Shown here piece after piece: positions 8,430-17,483 of a stretch of 64,000 nucleotides of DNA; position 1 is the first letter of the stretch, and each line of letters begins with the position of its first letter. A program made the position numbers and the translations under genes. The notes below the pieces were generated by a model. That model was not told where the DNA came from. It saw only the letters and a list, made by a program, of their open reading frames with translations, and did no database searches. The stretch lies in contig NC_017384.1 of NCBI RefSeq assembly GCF_000223375.1, forward strand, positions 1-64,000, read 5' to 3'. The stretch comes from Ketogulonicigenium vulgare WSH-001. GTDB lineage: Bacteria; Pseudomonadota; Alphaproteobacteria; Rhodobacterales; Rhodobacteraceae.

Positions 8430-9068
8430 TTAAACGGCAAGGCTGCGGTCTAAGCGGTCCAGATAATCGTCAAATTGCTGGATCAGATCTACCCGATCCG
8501 GCATCCGCAGCCACCAGACCTGCAGCCCGTCCATCGTCGCGGCCACTTCGGTTGCGACAACATCAGGGTCAAAGTCCTTGCGAAATTCGCCCGCGTCCTG
8601 CGCATGTCGCAGCGCGGCGGCGATCCCGTCGCGGACATAATGGGACCGCGCCTCGAACCAATCGCGGGCGGGGTGGCATTTACCCAGGCTTTCACTGTTC
8701 AAGGTCGAGAACATCTGCACGATATGCGGGATTTGAACATTGCGGCGCACCAGTTTGCGCAGCCCTTCGCGGTTGGCGGCCCAGCTAGGGCCTGCATCGG
8801 CGATCAACTCATTCGTTGCGCGGTCGCGGTCCTCGAGGATGGCCAGCAGCAAATCCGTCTTGCGTGGGAAATAGTGCAAAAGTCCGGGCAGGGTCATGCC
8901 CACACGTTCCGCGATCGCGGCGAAAGAGGCGGCATTAAACCCTTGTTGTGCAAAGGCTTCGGTCGCGGCTTCGATAATCTGTCGGCGTTTAGCGGCCGTT
9001 TCCGCCGCCGGCGGCCTGCCGCGTTTGGGGCGTATGTCGCCCTGATCCGACTTGGACGTTGTGCTCAC
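8430..9068 (-). CDS. TetR family transcriptional regulator
   Basis: 212 residues. The N-terminal TetR DNA-binding domain is clear: RRQIIEAATEAFAQQGFNAA, then SFAAIAERVGMTLPGLLHYF and the KTDLLLAILEDRD helix (about residues 28-80). The remainder is a variable helical ligand domain with a long C-terminal helix. I chose the GTG at 9068 because GGAGGCAAG lies directly upstream with good spacing; the ATG at 9116 lacks this. It is divergent from the MFS/GH3 pair, with a 22-bp palindrome between them, the standard arrangement for a local repressor. The effector is probably a sugar or oligosaccharide handled by those genes (inference). Confidence 0.85.
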   Translation of the reverse strand: MSTTSKSDQGDIRPKRGRPPAAETAAKRRQIIEAATEAFAQQGFNAASFAAIAERVGMTLPGLLHYFPRKTDLLLAILEDRDRATNELIADAGPSWAANREGLRKLVRRNVQIPHIVQMFSTLNSESLGKCHPARDWFEARSHYVRDGIAAALRHAQDAGEFRKDFDPDVVATEVAATMDGLQVWWLRMPDRVDLIQQFDDYLDRLDRSLAV

Positions 9069-9175
9069 CCTTGCCTCCCTGCTCGGTGCCCAGCAAAGTG
9101 GCAGGCCAGGCGCCAAAAGCCAACCCTCGCCAATCTTTTATTGTATTTTGCCTACTGATTGATATCTAAATTCGA

Positions 9176-9197
9176 AATCGCGGTTAATTCCGCGATT
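9176..9197. promoter_or_regulatory. Palindromic operator candidate for the TetR regulator
   Basis: Perfect 8-bp arms AATCGCGG and CCGCGATT are separated by six AT bases (TTAATT). The site lies 28 bases before the MFS start and about 107 bases from the regulator start. Length and position fit a TetR-family operator. Binding is inferred. Confidence 0.55.
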
Positions 9198-9224
9198 GGG
9201 AGTGAGATTTTTGGGAGGGCCTCT

Positions 9225-10511
9225 ATGGCCGCGGATATTTTCGCGGGCGCACAAGCGTCCGCTACCCTTGGTGCGTCGCAATCGGCGCAACCCGAGGTTT
9301 CAAAATGGTTTTTTCTGCGTTACGCGCTGGCTTATATTGGAACATTTACAGCCCTGATTACGCCGGTGGTGATGACGCTGGCGGTACGAATCGAGGCGAT
9401 TGACCCGGTGAACAAAGGTGCCAATTTGGGTATCGTACTGGGTCTGGGCGCGTTGGCCGCGCTGATTGCGAACCCGCTGTTTGGTATGTTGTCAGACCGC
9501 ACGACCTCGCGCTTTGGACGTCGTCGTCCGTGGATGGTGGGGGGCGTGCTGCTGGGGCTGATCTCGCTGCTGATCATTGCGCAATCCAGCTCGATCGCCG
9601 TGATCGCGTTGTTCTGGTGCATTACCCAAGGCGCGTTGAACGCCGCGCTATCCGCTTTGATCGCTGTGGTTGCCGATCAGGTACCCGAGCATCAGCGGGC
9701 CCGCGTCTCTGCAATTGCAGGCATGTCGACCAATATCGGTATGCTGGTTGGCACGGCAATCGTGGCAATGGTTGGCACGGGCGGCACTGCGATGTTCCTG
9801 TGGCCGACGCTGTTTGGCGTTGCGATGGTGCTGCTGTTTTGCCTGATCAACGATGATAAAGCCGTGCAGCCCGCTGTGCGCGAAAAGATCAGCGCGGCTG
9901 CTGTGCTGAAATCCTTTTGGGTCAATCCGGTGAAATTCCCCGATTACGGCTGGGCATGGCTGTCGCGCTTTTTGGTGTTCTATGGCACCTCGACCCTGCT
10001 GGCCTATCAGGTCTATGTGCTGATCGACATGTTCGCCGTCGCCCCCGAGGCGATCCCCGGCATGATGCTGCTGTCGACCATCATTACAGCCGTTTCGGTG
10101 GTGATTTTCGCCAGCATTGCGGGTTGGTATTCCGACCGCACCGGCAAGCGTAAGATCTTTGTCTTTATCGCCGCCGTCGTTTTCGCCATCGGCCTGACCG
10201 TGCTGGTCAGCACCGGCACGCTGACGGGCTTTTTCATCGGTATCGCCATTCAGGCGGCAGGCTTTGGTGTCTATCTGTCGATTGACCAGGCGCTGGTCGT
10301 TGACGTGCTGCCCAACCGCGAAACTGAGGCCGCAAAGAACCTTGGCGTCATGAACATCGCCAATGCCGTGCCGCAAACGCTGGCCCCCGCCATTGCACCG
10401 ATCATTCTGATGGTGGGCGGGCAGGGGAACTATACCCTGCTGTTCATCGTCGCGGCCATTGTGACCTTTGGCGGCGCGCTTGCGATCCTGCCGGTAAAGG
10501 GCGCGAAGTAA
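9225..10511 (+). CDS. MFS transporter, probably sugar or oligosaccharide uptake
   Basis: 428 residues with about twelve hydrophobic segments. The loop motif after the second segment reads GMLSDRTTSRFGRRRPW, the GMLSDR..RFGRRRP form seen in glycoside-type carriers of the major facilitator superfamily. The start ATG 9225 has GGGAGGG seven bases upstream; the frame stays open to 9159 but without a ribosome site. It is followed by the GH3 gene with a TAATG overlap, so carrier and glycosidase are co-translated. That suggests import of a beta-linked sugar that is then hydrolysed in the cytoplasm. The substrate is not identifiable. Confidence 0.85.
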   Translation: MAADIFAGAQASATLGASQSAQPEVSKWFFLRYALAYIGTFTALITPVVMTLAVRIEAIDPVNKGANLGIVLGLGALAALIANPLFGMLSDRTTSRFGRRRPWMVGGVLLGLISLLIIAQSSSIAVIALFWCITQGALNAALSALIAVVADQVPEHQRARVSAIAGMSTNIGMLVGTAIVAMVGTGGTAMFLWPTLFGVAMVLLFCLINDDKAVQPAVREKISAAAVLKSFWVNPVKFPDYGWAWLSRFLVFYGTSTLLAYQVYVLIDMFAVAPEAIPGMMLLSTIITAVSVVIFASIAGWYSDRTGKRKIFVFIAAVVFAIGLTVLVSTGTLTGFFIGIAIQAAGFGVYLSIDQALVVDVLPNRETEAAKNLGVMNIANAVPQTLAPAIAPIILMVGGQGNYTLLFIVAAIVTFGGALAILPVKGAK

Positions 10512-12187
10512 TGACGGATCAGACTCTGCGCGCCATGCTTTCTGGCGCGCCGTTCAACCTGGATCAGGTGGCGATTGATTGGGTCGCCGCCACCCATGCC
10601 AGCCTGTCGGATGCGGAAAAGATCGGGCAGTTGTTCGTCATCTCCTCGATGGGGTTCGACCCGACCGAGGCGGATCGCCTGCGCGATTTCGCCCCCGCTG
10701 GCATCACGCGGTTCTTTTTTGGCGACAAAGCGACAGAGGCCGGTTTCATCGACCAGCTGCGCTGCGAGGCGAAAGTCCCGTTGCTCTTCAGTGCCGATCT
10801 GGAAGGCAGCCGGATGAGCCTGCCGTTCGGGGCCGAGGCGCCGAACCCGCTGGCTTTGGCCGCTATCGATGATGTCGATGCAACGCATGAGGTCTCGACC
10901 ATCATGGCGCGCGAGGCGGCGGCTTTGGGGATGAACTGGTCGTTCACGCCGGTCATCGACATCAACCACGCCTTCCGCTCGTCCATCGTGGCGACGCGCA
11001 GCTTTGGCGCGGATGTGGCGCGGGTCCAGCGTCATGCCTTGGCCGCGATTGATGCGTTCCAGGCGCAGGGCATCGCCGCGACGGTGAAACACTGGCCGGG
11101 CGAGGGGTTTGACGACCGCGACCAGCATCTGGTCACCACGATCAACCCGCTGTCGCTAGCAGAGTGGGAGGCGAGCTTTGGCACGCTTTACCGCGCGGCG
11201 GTCGATGCGGGCGTGAAATCGGTAATGTCGGCGCATATCGCGCTGCCCGCCTTTGTGCGCGAGATGATGGCGGATGCGGGGGTCGAGGCCTTCCGCCCCG
11301 CTTCGGTCAGCCGTTACCTGAACATCGACCTGCTTCGCGGACGTTTGGGCTTTAACGGTGTCATCGTGTCCGATGCGACGATGATGGCAGGCTTTGGCGC
11401 TTGGGGCCCGCGCGCGCAGATGATCCCCGAGGTGATTGAAAACGGCTGCGATATCATCCTGTTCTCGGACGATCCGGTCGAGGATGCGGGCTTTGTCGCT
11501 GCGGCTTTGGCGGATGGTCGCCTCAGCCGCGCGCGTCTGGACGAGGCTTTGTTCCGCTCGCTGGGGCTGAAGGCTTCGCTCGGGCTGCACAAGGGCGTCC
11601 CCGCGCAGCAGTTGGATCTGATCGGCACCGCCGCCGACCGCATCCGCGCGGCCGAAATCACCCGCCGCGCACCGACGCTGGTCAAGGATGTGCAGGGGCT
11701 GCTGCCGCTGTCTGTCGAAAAGCACCGCCGAATCTATGTCTATACGACGGGTGTTGTCTCGCCGATGCATACTGCTGGCGGGCCGCTGGCGCTGGTCGAT
11801 ATGCTGCGCGCCGAGGGGTTCGAGGTCACCGTCCATGACCGTGACAATGCGCAGATGAACCCGTGGAAGGGCTATGACCTTGTGCTTTACCTGATGGCCG
11901 AGGAAACCCTGCTGTCGCGTGAGCGCATCTTCATGAACTGGGCGGGCCTTGCGGGCCAGTTCCTGCGCGCGATGGAGCGTCCATGGCATGATGTGCCGAC
12001 CGCTTTGATTTCGTTCGGCTATCCCTATTACCTTTATGATGCGCCGCGTATGCCCTGTGTCATCAACGCCTATGCCACCATGGATACGATGCAGCAGGCG
12101 GTGCTGGATGGGTTGATGGGCCGCGCGCCCTTTACAGGCACATCGCCCGTTGATCCGTTCTGCGGTCTGCCTGACGCGCCATTCTGA
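10511..12187 (+). CDS. Glycoside hydrolase family 3 protein (beta-N-acetylhexosaminidase or beta-glucosidase like)
   Basis: 558 residues with no signal peptide, so cytoplasmic. The GH3 catalytic barrel is clear: LLFSADLEGSRMS near 91-103, the substrate-binding KHWPGEG at 193-199 (KHFPGHG in NagZ), and VSDATMMAG at 286-294 with Asp288 as the likely nucleophile. The NagZ-type His of KHFPGHGxxxxDSH is replaced: here the stretch reads GEGFDDRDQH, so the acid/base arrangement may differ. About 200 further residues make a C-terminal domain smaller than in plant-type GH3 enzymes. It is translationally coupled to the MFS carrier and probably under the TetR regulator. Confidence 0.8.
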   Translation: MTDQTLRAMLSGAPFNLDQVAIDWVAATHASLSDAEKIGQLFVISSMGFDPTEADRLRDFAPAGITRFFFGDKATEAGFIDQLRCEAKVPLLFSADLEGSRMSLPFGAEAPNPLALAAIDDVDATHEVSTIMAREAAALGMNWSFTPVIDINHAFRSSIVATRSFGADVARVQRHALAAIDAFQAQGIAATVKHWPGEGFDDRDQHLVTTINPLSLAEWEASFGTLYRAAVDAGVKSVMSAHIALPAFVREMMADAGVEAFRPASVSRYLNIDLLRGRLGFNGVIVSDATMMAGFGAWGPRAQMIPEVIENGCDIILFSDDPVEDAGFVAAALADGRLSRARLDEALFRSLGLKASLGLHKGVPAQQLDLIGTAADRIRAAEITRRAPTLVKDVQGLLPLSVEKHRRIYVYTTGVVSPMHTAGGPLALVDMLRAEGFEVTVHDRDNAQMNPWKGYDLVLYLMAEETLLSRERIFMNWAGLAGQFLRAMERPWHDVPTALISFGYPYYLYDAPRMPCVINAYATMDTMQQAVLDGLMGRAPFTGTSPVDPFCGLPDAPF

Positions 12188-12215
12188 TCAACGCGCCTCT
12201 TTTGCAAAGATGCGG

Positions 12216-12244
12216 CGGCGGCTACAATCGCCCTGTAGCCGCCG
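12216..12244 (+). terminator. Hairpin between the GH3 gene and imuA
   Basis: A perfect 11-bp stem, CGGCGGCTACA with TGTAGCCGCCG, and a 7-base loop, followed by TTGTTGTAT. It begins 29 bases after the GH3 stop and ends 10 bases before the chosen imuA start. It fits an intrinsic terminator but would also tie up the imuA leader if transcription begins upstream. Confidence 0.6.
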
Positions 12245-12254
12245 TTGTTGTATC

Positions 12255-12833
12255 ATGACCCTGACTGCTTTTCCTTTGCGGCCCGGCCGCGTGCATGAAG
12301 TCGCCGGCCCCGCCGCTGCGGCCTTTGCTTTGTGCTGTGCGGCGGGTGCGGGCGATGCCGGTCTCATCTGGGTGCGTCCCGCTTGGGCAGGGGCGGCGCT
12401 GTTCCCTCATGGGCTGGCGGATCTGATCGACCCCAGCCGCATCCTGATCGCGCAGACCGCCTCTGAGGTCGATACCCTGACCGTGGCCGAAGAATCCCTG
12501 CGCGATGGTGTGCTGCCCCTTGTCATTATCGAAGTGACCAAGCCGCTGAGTTTGCGCGCCGGACGCCGTTTGCAATTGGCGGCGGGGGCGGGGCAGGCGA
12601 CGGGGCTGTGCCTGATCCCCGATGGCATGGGATCAAACGCCGCCGAGACGCGCTGGCACGCTGCGCCGGTTTTTGGCGATCAGGGGGACTCGACTCTGAT
12701 GAAATGGGAACTTAATAAGAACAAATCAGGAACTGTTGGGGCGTGGCATGTTCGGTGGAACCGGCAGACGCATTGTGTCGATATGGTTTCCCCGCTTCCC
12801 TTCGGATCGGGCGCTGCGGGCGCGCGCGGTTGA
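12255..12833 (+). CDS. imuA: ImuA-like protein of the SOS mutagenesis cassette
   Basis: 192 residues, related to the RecA/SulA-like ImuA proteins. ImuA works with ImuB and DnaE2 in damage-induced translesion synthesis. Family features are GRVHEVAGPAAAAFALC near the start, AALFPHGLADLIDPSRIL, AEESLRDGVLPLVIIEV and the RRLQLAAGAGQATGLCLIP stretch. There is no intact Walker A. The start ATG 12255 has a poor ribosome site because a hairpin ends 10 bases before it; ATG 12210 would add 15 residues (MRRRLQSPCS) unlike the family. The 3' end overlaps imuB by 86 bases in another frame. I saw no clear GTTC-N7-GTTC LexA box in the 67-base leader. Confidence 0.85.
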   Translation: MTLTAFPLRPGRVHEVAGPAAAAFALCCAAGAGDAGLIWVRPAWAGAALFPHGLADLIDPSRILIAQTASEVDTLTVAEESLRDGVLPLVIIEVTKPLSLRAGRRLQLAAGAGQATGLCLIPDGMGSNAAETRWHAAPVFGDQGDSTLMKWELNKNKSGTVGAWHVRWNRQTHCVDMVSPLPFGSGAAGARG

Positions 12834-14220
12834 GGGGCCTTTCGCCCTCAGCCTGCGCCATGGCAATGCCGATGGTCTTTACTGTCTGAACCCCGCCGCC
12901 GAGGCGCTGGGCCTGCATCTTGGCCTGTCGCTGTCAGAGGCGCGGGCCTTTGCCCCCAGCCTTATCGTGCGGCCCGCGGATCTGGCGGCTGATCGCGCGC
13001 AATTGGCGGCGCTGCGGCGCTGGGCCCTGCGCTATTGCCCGTGGGTGGGTGTTGCGGGGCGCGATGCGTTGGTGCTGGATATTACAGGTGCGGCGCATCT
13101 GATCGGGGACGAGGCGATGATGCGCGGTGACATCATGCGCCGCCTGACCCGCGCGGGGTTCACGGTGCGGATCGGGATTGCCGATACGCACGGCGCTGCG
13201 CGGGCGCTGGCGCATGCGGCCCCCGGGATCGCGGCGGCGGGGCAGAGCCGCGCCGCGCTGGCGGATCTGCCGATTGCCGCGCTGCTGATCCCGCCCCAGA
13301 TGGATACCAGCCTGCAGCGGCTGGGGCTGCGCAAGATCGGTGATCTGCTGGCTGCACCGCGCGCGCCGCTGGCGCGCAGGTTCGGGCAAGAGTTGCTGGA
13401 TATTCTGGATCGCGCTTTGGGCGATTTGCCCGATCCGATCATGCCCGAGGCCGAGCCGCCGCGCTATGGTGTGCGGATGACCCTGCCCGAACCCATTGGC
13501 CTGCTGTCCGATGTGACGGCGGGTCTTGACCGTCTGCTGATCCGGCTGTGCGAGACTCTGCGCGCCCGTGGCATGGGGGCGCGCAGCCTGCGCCTGACCC
13601 TGCGCCGTGTCGATGGCGCGGCCCAGCATGTGCCGATCCGTCTGGCCGCGCCGATGCGCGAGGCGCCCCGCATCCTGCCGCTGTTCGCCCGCGCGCTGGA
13701 ACAGGTGGATGCGGGGTTTGGCATCGACCAGCTGAGGCTCGAGGCGGATGTCGTCACCCCGATGGCCCCGCTGCAACTGGGCACAAGCGCCGCCAGCACC
13801 GACCGGGTCGAGGCGCTGATGACCCGCATCGGCACGCGCATCGGGCTGGAAAACCTGCGCCGGTTCCAGCCCATCGACAGCCATATCCCCGAAAACAGTT
13901 TTGCGCTGGCCCCTGCCAGCGATGCGCAGCGCCAAGGCGTCTGGCCCGGACGGCCCGCCCGTCCGCTGATCCTGTTCACGCCCGAACCCGTAGCGGCAAA
14001 CAGTGCCACACCGCCCGCTGCATTTCACTGGCGGCGCATGGGATTTACCACCGCCCGCGCCACCGGTCCCGAGCGCATTGCCCCCGAATGGTGGAGCACC
14101 GCGCCCAAGGCAGGCGCTTTGCGCGATTACTGGCGCATCGACACGCGCGAGGGGCGGCGGCTGTGGCTGTTCTATACGCCGCAAAACCCCGGCTGGTTCG
14201 TGCAGGGGGAATTCCTGTGA
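12748..14220 (+). CDS. imuB: ImuB, catalytically degenerate Y-family polymerase homolog
   Basis: 490 residues. The N-terminal Y-family polymerase fold is recognisable, but the first catalytic acidic motif is replaced by RRIVSIWFPRFPSDR, as expected for ImuB, which is thought to be a non-catalytic hub linking the beta clamp, ImuA and DnaE2. Further markers are GVAGRDALVLDITGAAHL, the GIADTHGAARALAHA segment and the little-finger region ending FQPIDSHIPENSF, then a C-terminal tail specific to ImuB (GWFVQGEFL). The ATG at 12748 is taken as start; a TTG at 12736 is possible. It overlaps imuA and ends in a GTGA overlap with dnaE2. Confidence 0.9.
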   Translation: MFGGTGRRIVSIWFPRFPSDRALRARAVEGPFALSLRHGNADGLYCLNPAAEALGLHLGLSLSEARAFAPSLIVRPADLAADRAQLAALRRWALRYCPWVGVAGRDALVLDITGAAHLIGDEAMMRGDIMRRLTRAGFTVRIGIADTHGAARALAHAAPGIAAAGQSRAALADLPIAALLIPPQMDTSLQRLGLRKIGDLLAAPRAPLARRFGQELLDILDRALGDLPDPIMPEAEPPRYGVRMTLPEPIGLLSDVTAGLDRLLIRLCETLRARGMGARSLRLTLRRVDGAAQHVPIRLAAPMREAPRILPLFARALEQVDAGFGIDQLRLEADVVTPMAPLQLGTSAASTDRVEALMTRIGTRIGLENLRRFQPIDSHIPENSFALAPASDAQRQGVWPGRPARPLILFTPEPVAANSATPPAAFHWRRMGFTTARATGPERIAPEWWSTAPKAGALRDYWRIDTREGRRLWLFYTPQNPGWFVQGEFL

Positions 14221-17200
14221 CCCCCGCCTATGCCGAGCTGTGCATCACCACGAATTTCACCTTTTTGCGCGGCGCCGCGCATCCCGAGGAGTTTGTCTTG
14301 CGCGCGACCGAGCTGGCGCTGCCCGCCATTGCAGTGACGGATTGGAATTCGCTGGCCGGTGTCGCGCGCGCATGGACGGCGCTGCGGAACTTGCGCGAAG
14401 ACAAGGATATGGCGCATCTGCATGCCCAATTGCCAAAGCTGCTGATCGGCACGCGGCTGATCTTGCAAGACAGTGCCATTGAATGGCTGGTGCTGCCGGT
14501 GGATATCGCGGCTTATCACCGGCTGTCGCAGCTTTTGACCCGTGGCAAGCTGCGCGCGAAAAAGGGCGAATGCCTGCTGTCGCAAGAAGACCTGTTGGAC
14601 GCGCAGGATATGATCCTGATCGCGCTGCCACCTGCGGATCTCGGCACGGCCTATGCGCAGATCAGTGCGATGCAGCGCCGCTTTCCGGGCTTTGTCTATA
14701 CGGGTGCCGCGCCGCGCTATGACGGGACGGATCAGGCGTGGTTCGACCTCTGCGCGGATCTGGCGCTGCGGGCCTCGGCCCCGATGGTGGCGGTGGGGGA
14801 TGTGCTGATGCACCGCGCCAGCCGCCGCCCCGTCGCCGATGTGCTGACCTGCCTGCGCGAGGGGATCACCATCGATAATATCGGCACCCGCGCCCTGCCC
14901 AATGCCGAACGCCGCCTGAAGGGGGTGGGCGATATGGCCCGCCTGTTTCGCAACCACCCTGCCGCGCTGCGTCGCACGGTGCAGATTGCGGATCGCATCA
15001 GTTTTGACCTTGGGGATCTGCGGTATGACTACCCCGACGAGGCGAATGATGGCGAGCTGCCCCAGGCGCGGCTGGAACGTCTAGCCCGCGCCGGCCTGAT
15101 CCGGCGCAGCAAGGGGGCTGCCCCCGACCGTTATCAGGGGCTGCTGGACAAGGAGCTGTCAGTCGTAGCAGAGCTGGGCTATGCGCCCTATTTCCTGACC
15201 GTGCATGACATTGTCGCCTATGCCCGCAGCCAAGATATCCTGTGCCAAGGGCGCGGCTCGGCGGCGAATTCGATCATCTGCTGGGCGCTGGGCATTACCG
15301 ATGTCGAGCCCAGCATGATCGGCATGGTGTTCGAGCGCTTTATCTCGCGCCACCGCCGCGAGCCGCCCGATATCGACGTCGATTTCGAACATGAACGGCG
15401 CGAAGAGGTGATCCAGTGGATTTACGATCGCTATACCCGCGACCGCGCCGGGCTTTGCGCCACCGTCATCCATTTTCGCACCCGCGCCGCCATCCGCGAG
15501 GTGGGCAAGGTCATGGGCCTGCGCGCCGATGTGACGGCGGCTTTGGCGGGGCAGATCTGGGGCACGTCGAATGCGGGCACCGACGGGGCGCTGATGCGCG
15601 AGGTGGGGCTGAACCCCGATGACCGCCGCCTGTCGCAGACCATCGCCCTGATCCGCGAGATTATCGGCTTTCCGCGCCACCTCAGCCAGCATGTCGGCGG
15701 TTTTGTCATCACACGCGGACGGCTGGATGCGCTGTGCCCGATCAGCAATGCCGCGATGGATGACCGCACCTGCATCGAATGGGACAAGGATGATATCGAC
15801 GCTTTGGGCATTCTAAAGGTCGATGTGCTGTCGCTGGGGATGCTGACCTGCATCCGTAAGGCGTTCGAGATGCTGAAAAAACAGGGCGCAGGCAGCTATA
15901 CGCTGGACAGCGTCCCCCAAGAGGATGCCGCCACTTATCAGATGCTGCAACGCGCCGATGCGATTGGCGTCTTTCAGGTCGAAAGCCGCGCGCAGATGAA
16001 TTTCCTGCCGCGCATGAAACCCGAGCAGTTCTATGATCTGGTGATCGAGGTCGCCATCGTCCGCCCCGGCCCCATTCAGGGCGGCATGGTGAAACCCTAT
16101 ATCCGTCGCCGCCAAAAGCTAGAGGAGCCCGAACCCTTCGGCCCCGCGCTCGAGGCGATTACCCGCAAGACGCTGGGCGTGCCGCTGTTTCAGGAACAGG
16201 CGCTGCAGATCGCGCAGGTCGGGGCGGGCTATAGTGCCGAGGATGCCGACAAGCTGCGCCGCTCGCTGGCCTCGTTCCGGCGCATGGGCACCATCGGCCA
16301 GCACCGCGAGATTTTCGTCCAAGGCATGATCGGCAACGGCTATGCCCGCGAGGTGGCCGAGCGGTGTTTTGGCCAGATCGAGGGTTTTGCCGATTACGGT
16401 TTCCCCGAAAGCCATGCTGCCGCTTTTGCGATGCTGACCTATGTGTCCTCGTGGCTGAAATGCCATCATCCGGCGATTTTCGCCTGTGCGCTGCTGAACA
16501 GCCAGCCGATGGGGTTTTATGCCCCCGCCCAGATCGTCCGCGACGCACGTGAACATAATGTCGAGGTGCGCCCCATCTGCGTGAACCATTCGGAATGGGA
16601 AAACACGCTGGAAAAACGCACCGATGGCGCCTTGGCGCTGCGGCTGGGGTTTCGGCAGATCAAGGGCTTTCGCGAGGAAGATGCCGATTGGATCGCGCGG
16701 GCGCGGGGCAATGGCTATGCCGATGTCGAAAGCCTGTGGCTGCGCGCCGGTATCCGCCCCGCCGTGCTGGAACGTCTGGCCGAGGCGGATGCCTTTGCCA
16801 GCCTGGGGATGACGCGCCGCGATGCCCTGTGGGATGTGCGCGCCATTCGCGCCCCCGCGCCGCTGCCGCTGTTTGCCGACCCGCTGGACGGCGAGGGGCT
16901 GCGCGAGCCTGCCGTCCATCTGCCGAACATGCATCTGGGCGAGGAGGTGGTCGAGGATTACATCGCCACCCGCCTTAGCCTGCGCGCCCATCCGATGGAG
17001 CTGCTGCGCCCGAAACTGCCGGGCCTCACGCCCCATGCCACCTTGCTGCAGGTGCCGCTGCGGCGGATCACCGTCTGCGGTCTGGTCATCACCCGCCAGC
17101 GCCCGGGAACCGCATCGGGTGTCGTGTTCCTGACGCTCGAGGATGAGACGGGCGTGTCGAATATCGTGGTGTGGAAAGCCCTTTATGAGCGGTTCCGGCG

Positions 17201-17450
17201 CGAGGTCATGGGTGGGCGGCTGCTGCGTGTGACCGGCAGGCTCGAGCGCGAGGGCATCGTCACCCATGTCATTGCCGAGCGGATCGAGGATCTGTCCCAT
17301 CACCTTGCCAGCCTCGGCCATCCGCTGAGTGAGGCGGTCGGCAAGACCATCGCACCCGCCGATGACGCGCCGAAAAAGCGCAATGTCCCAACCGCGCGAC
17401 ACCCGCGCGAACAGGCCAAGCGGCTGTTTCCCAGCCGCGACTTTCATTGA
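14217..17450 (+). CDS. dnaE2: Error-prone DNA polymerase III alpha subunit DnaE2
   Basis: 1077 residues, the normal DnaE2 length and shorter than replicative DnaE. The order is an N-terminal PHP domain (YAELCITTNFTFLRGA, AVTDWNSLAG) and the C-family polymerase core with GRGSAANSIICWALG near 345 and PPDIDVDF near 383-390 carrying the catalytic aspartates. Then come the fingers (FPRHLSQHVGGFVITRG, FGFPESHAAAFA-type region read as YGFPESHAAAFAML) and an OB fold (RITVCGLVITRQRPGTASG). The start is GTG 14217, overlapping the imuB stop as GTGA, with AGGGGGA upstream. This is the polymerase of the imuA-imuB-dnaE2 translesion system in the cytoplasm, normally SOS-induced. A strong hairpin follows the stop. 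Confidence 0.95.
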   Translation: MTPAYAELCITTNFTFLRGAAHPEEFVLRATELALPAIAVTDWNSLAGVARAWTALRNLREDKDMAHLHAQLPKLLIGTRLILQDSAIEWLVLPVDIAAYHRLSQLLTRGKLRAKKGECLLSQEDLLDAQDMILIALPPADLGTAYAQISAMQRRFPGFVYTGAAPRYDGTDQAWFDLCADLALRASAPMVAVGDVLMHRASRRPVADVLTCLREGITIDNIGTRALPNAERRLKGVGDMARLFRNHPAALRRTVQIADRISFDLGDLRYDYPDEANDGELPQARLERLARAGLIRRSKGAAPDRYQGLLDKELSVVAELGYAPYFLTVHDIVAYARSQDILCQGRGSAANSIICWALGITDVEPSMIGMVFERFISRHRREPPDIDVDFEHERREEVIQWIYDRYTRDRAGLCATVIHFRTRAAIREVGKVMGLRADVTAALAGQIWGTSNAGTDGALMREVGLNPDDRRLSQTIALIREIIGFPRHLSQHVGGFVITRGRLDALCPISNAAMDDRTCIEWDKDDIDALGILKVDVLSLGMLTCIRKAFEMLKKQGAGSYTLDSVPQEDAATYQMLQRADAIGVFQVESRAQMNFLPRMKPEQFYDLVIEVAIVRPGPIQGGMVKPYIRRRQKLEEPEPFGPALEAITRKTLGVPLFQEQALQIAQVGAGYSAEDADKLRRSLASFRRMGTIGQHREIFVQGMIGNGYAREVAERCFGQIEGFADYGFPESHAAAFAMLTYVSSWLKCHHPAIFACALLNSQPMGFYAPAQIVRDAREHNVEVRPICVNHSEWENTLEKRTDGALALRLGFRQIKGFREEDADWIARARGNGYADVESLWLRAGIRPAVLERLAEADAFASLGMTRRDALWDVRAIRAPAPLPLFADPLDGEGLREPAVHLPNMHLGEEVVEDYIATRLSLRAHPMELLRPKLPGLTPHATLLQVPLRRITVCGLVITRQRPGTASGVVFLTLEDETGVSNIVVWKALYERFRREVMGGRLLRVTGRLEREGIVTHVIAERIEDLSHHLASLGHPLSEAVGKTIAPADDAPKKRNVPTARHPREQAKRLFPSRDFH

Positions 17451-17452
17451 AA

Positions 17453-17477
17453 GGCGGGCCCCGCTTTGGGGCCCGCC
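17453..17477. terminator. Hairpin between convergent dnaE2 and the PIG-L gene
   Basis: A perfect 10-bp stem, GGCGGGCCCC with GGGGCCCGCC, around GCTTT. It lies two bases after the dnaE2 stop and six before the stop of the opposing gene. The minus strand is followed by TTTCAAT, the plus strand by ATTAGAT, so both tails are weak but the stem is very stable. Confidence 0.7.
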
Positions 17478-17483
17478 ATTAGA

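Noticed and set aside
8015..8440. Minus-strand frame of about 140 codons between SleB-like and TetR genes
   Set aside because: Arg/Pro-rich shadow-like product with no motif and no convincing ribosome site.
12188..12254. LexA box before imuA
   Set aside because: No GTTC-N7-GTTC pattern was found by eye; only a hairpin is visible.
16119..17447. Minus-strand frame of about 440 codons opposite dnaE2
   Set aside because: Antisense shadow of the polymerase gene with no recognisable motif.
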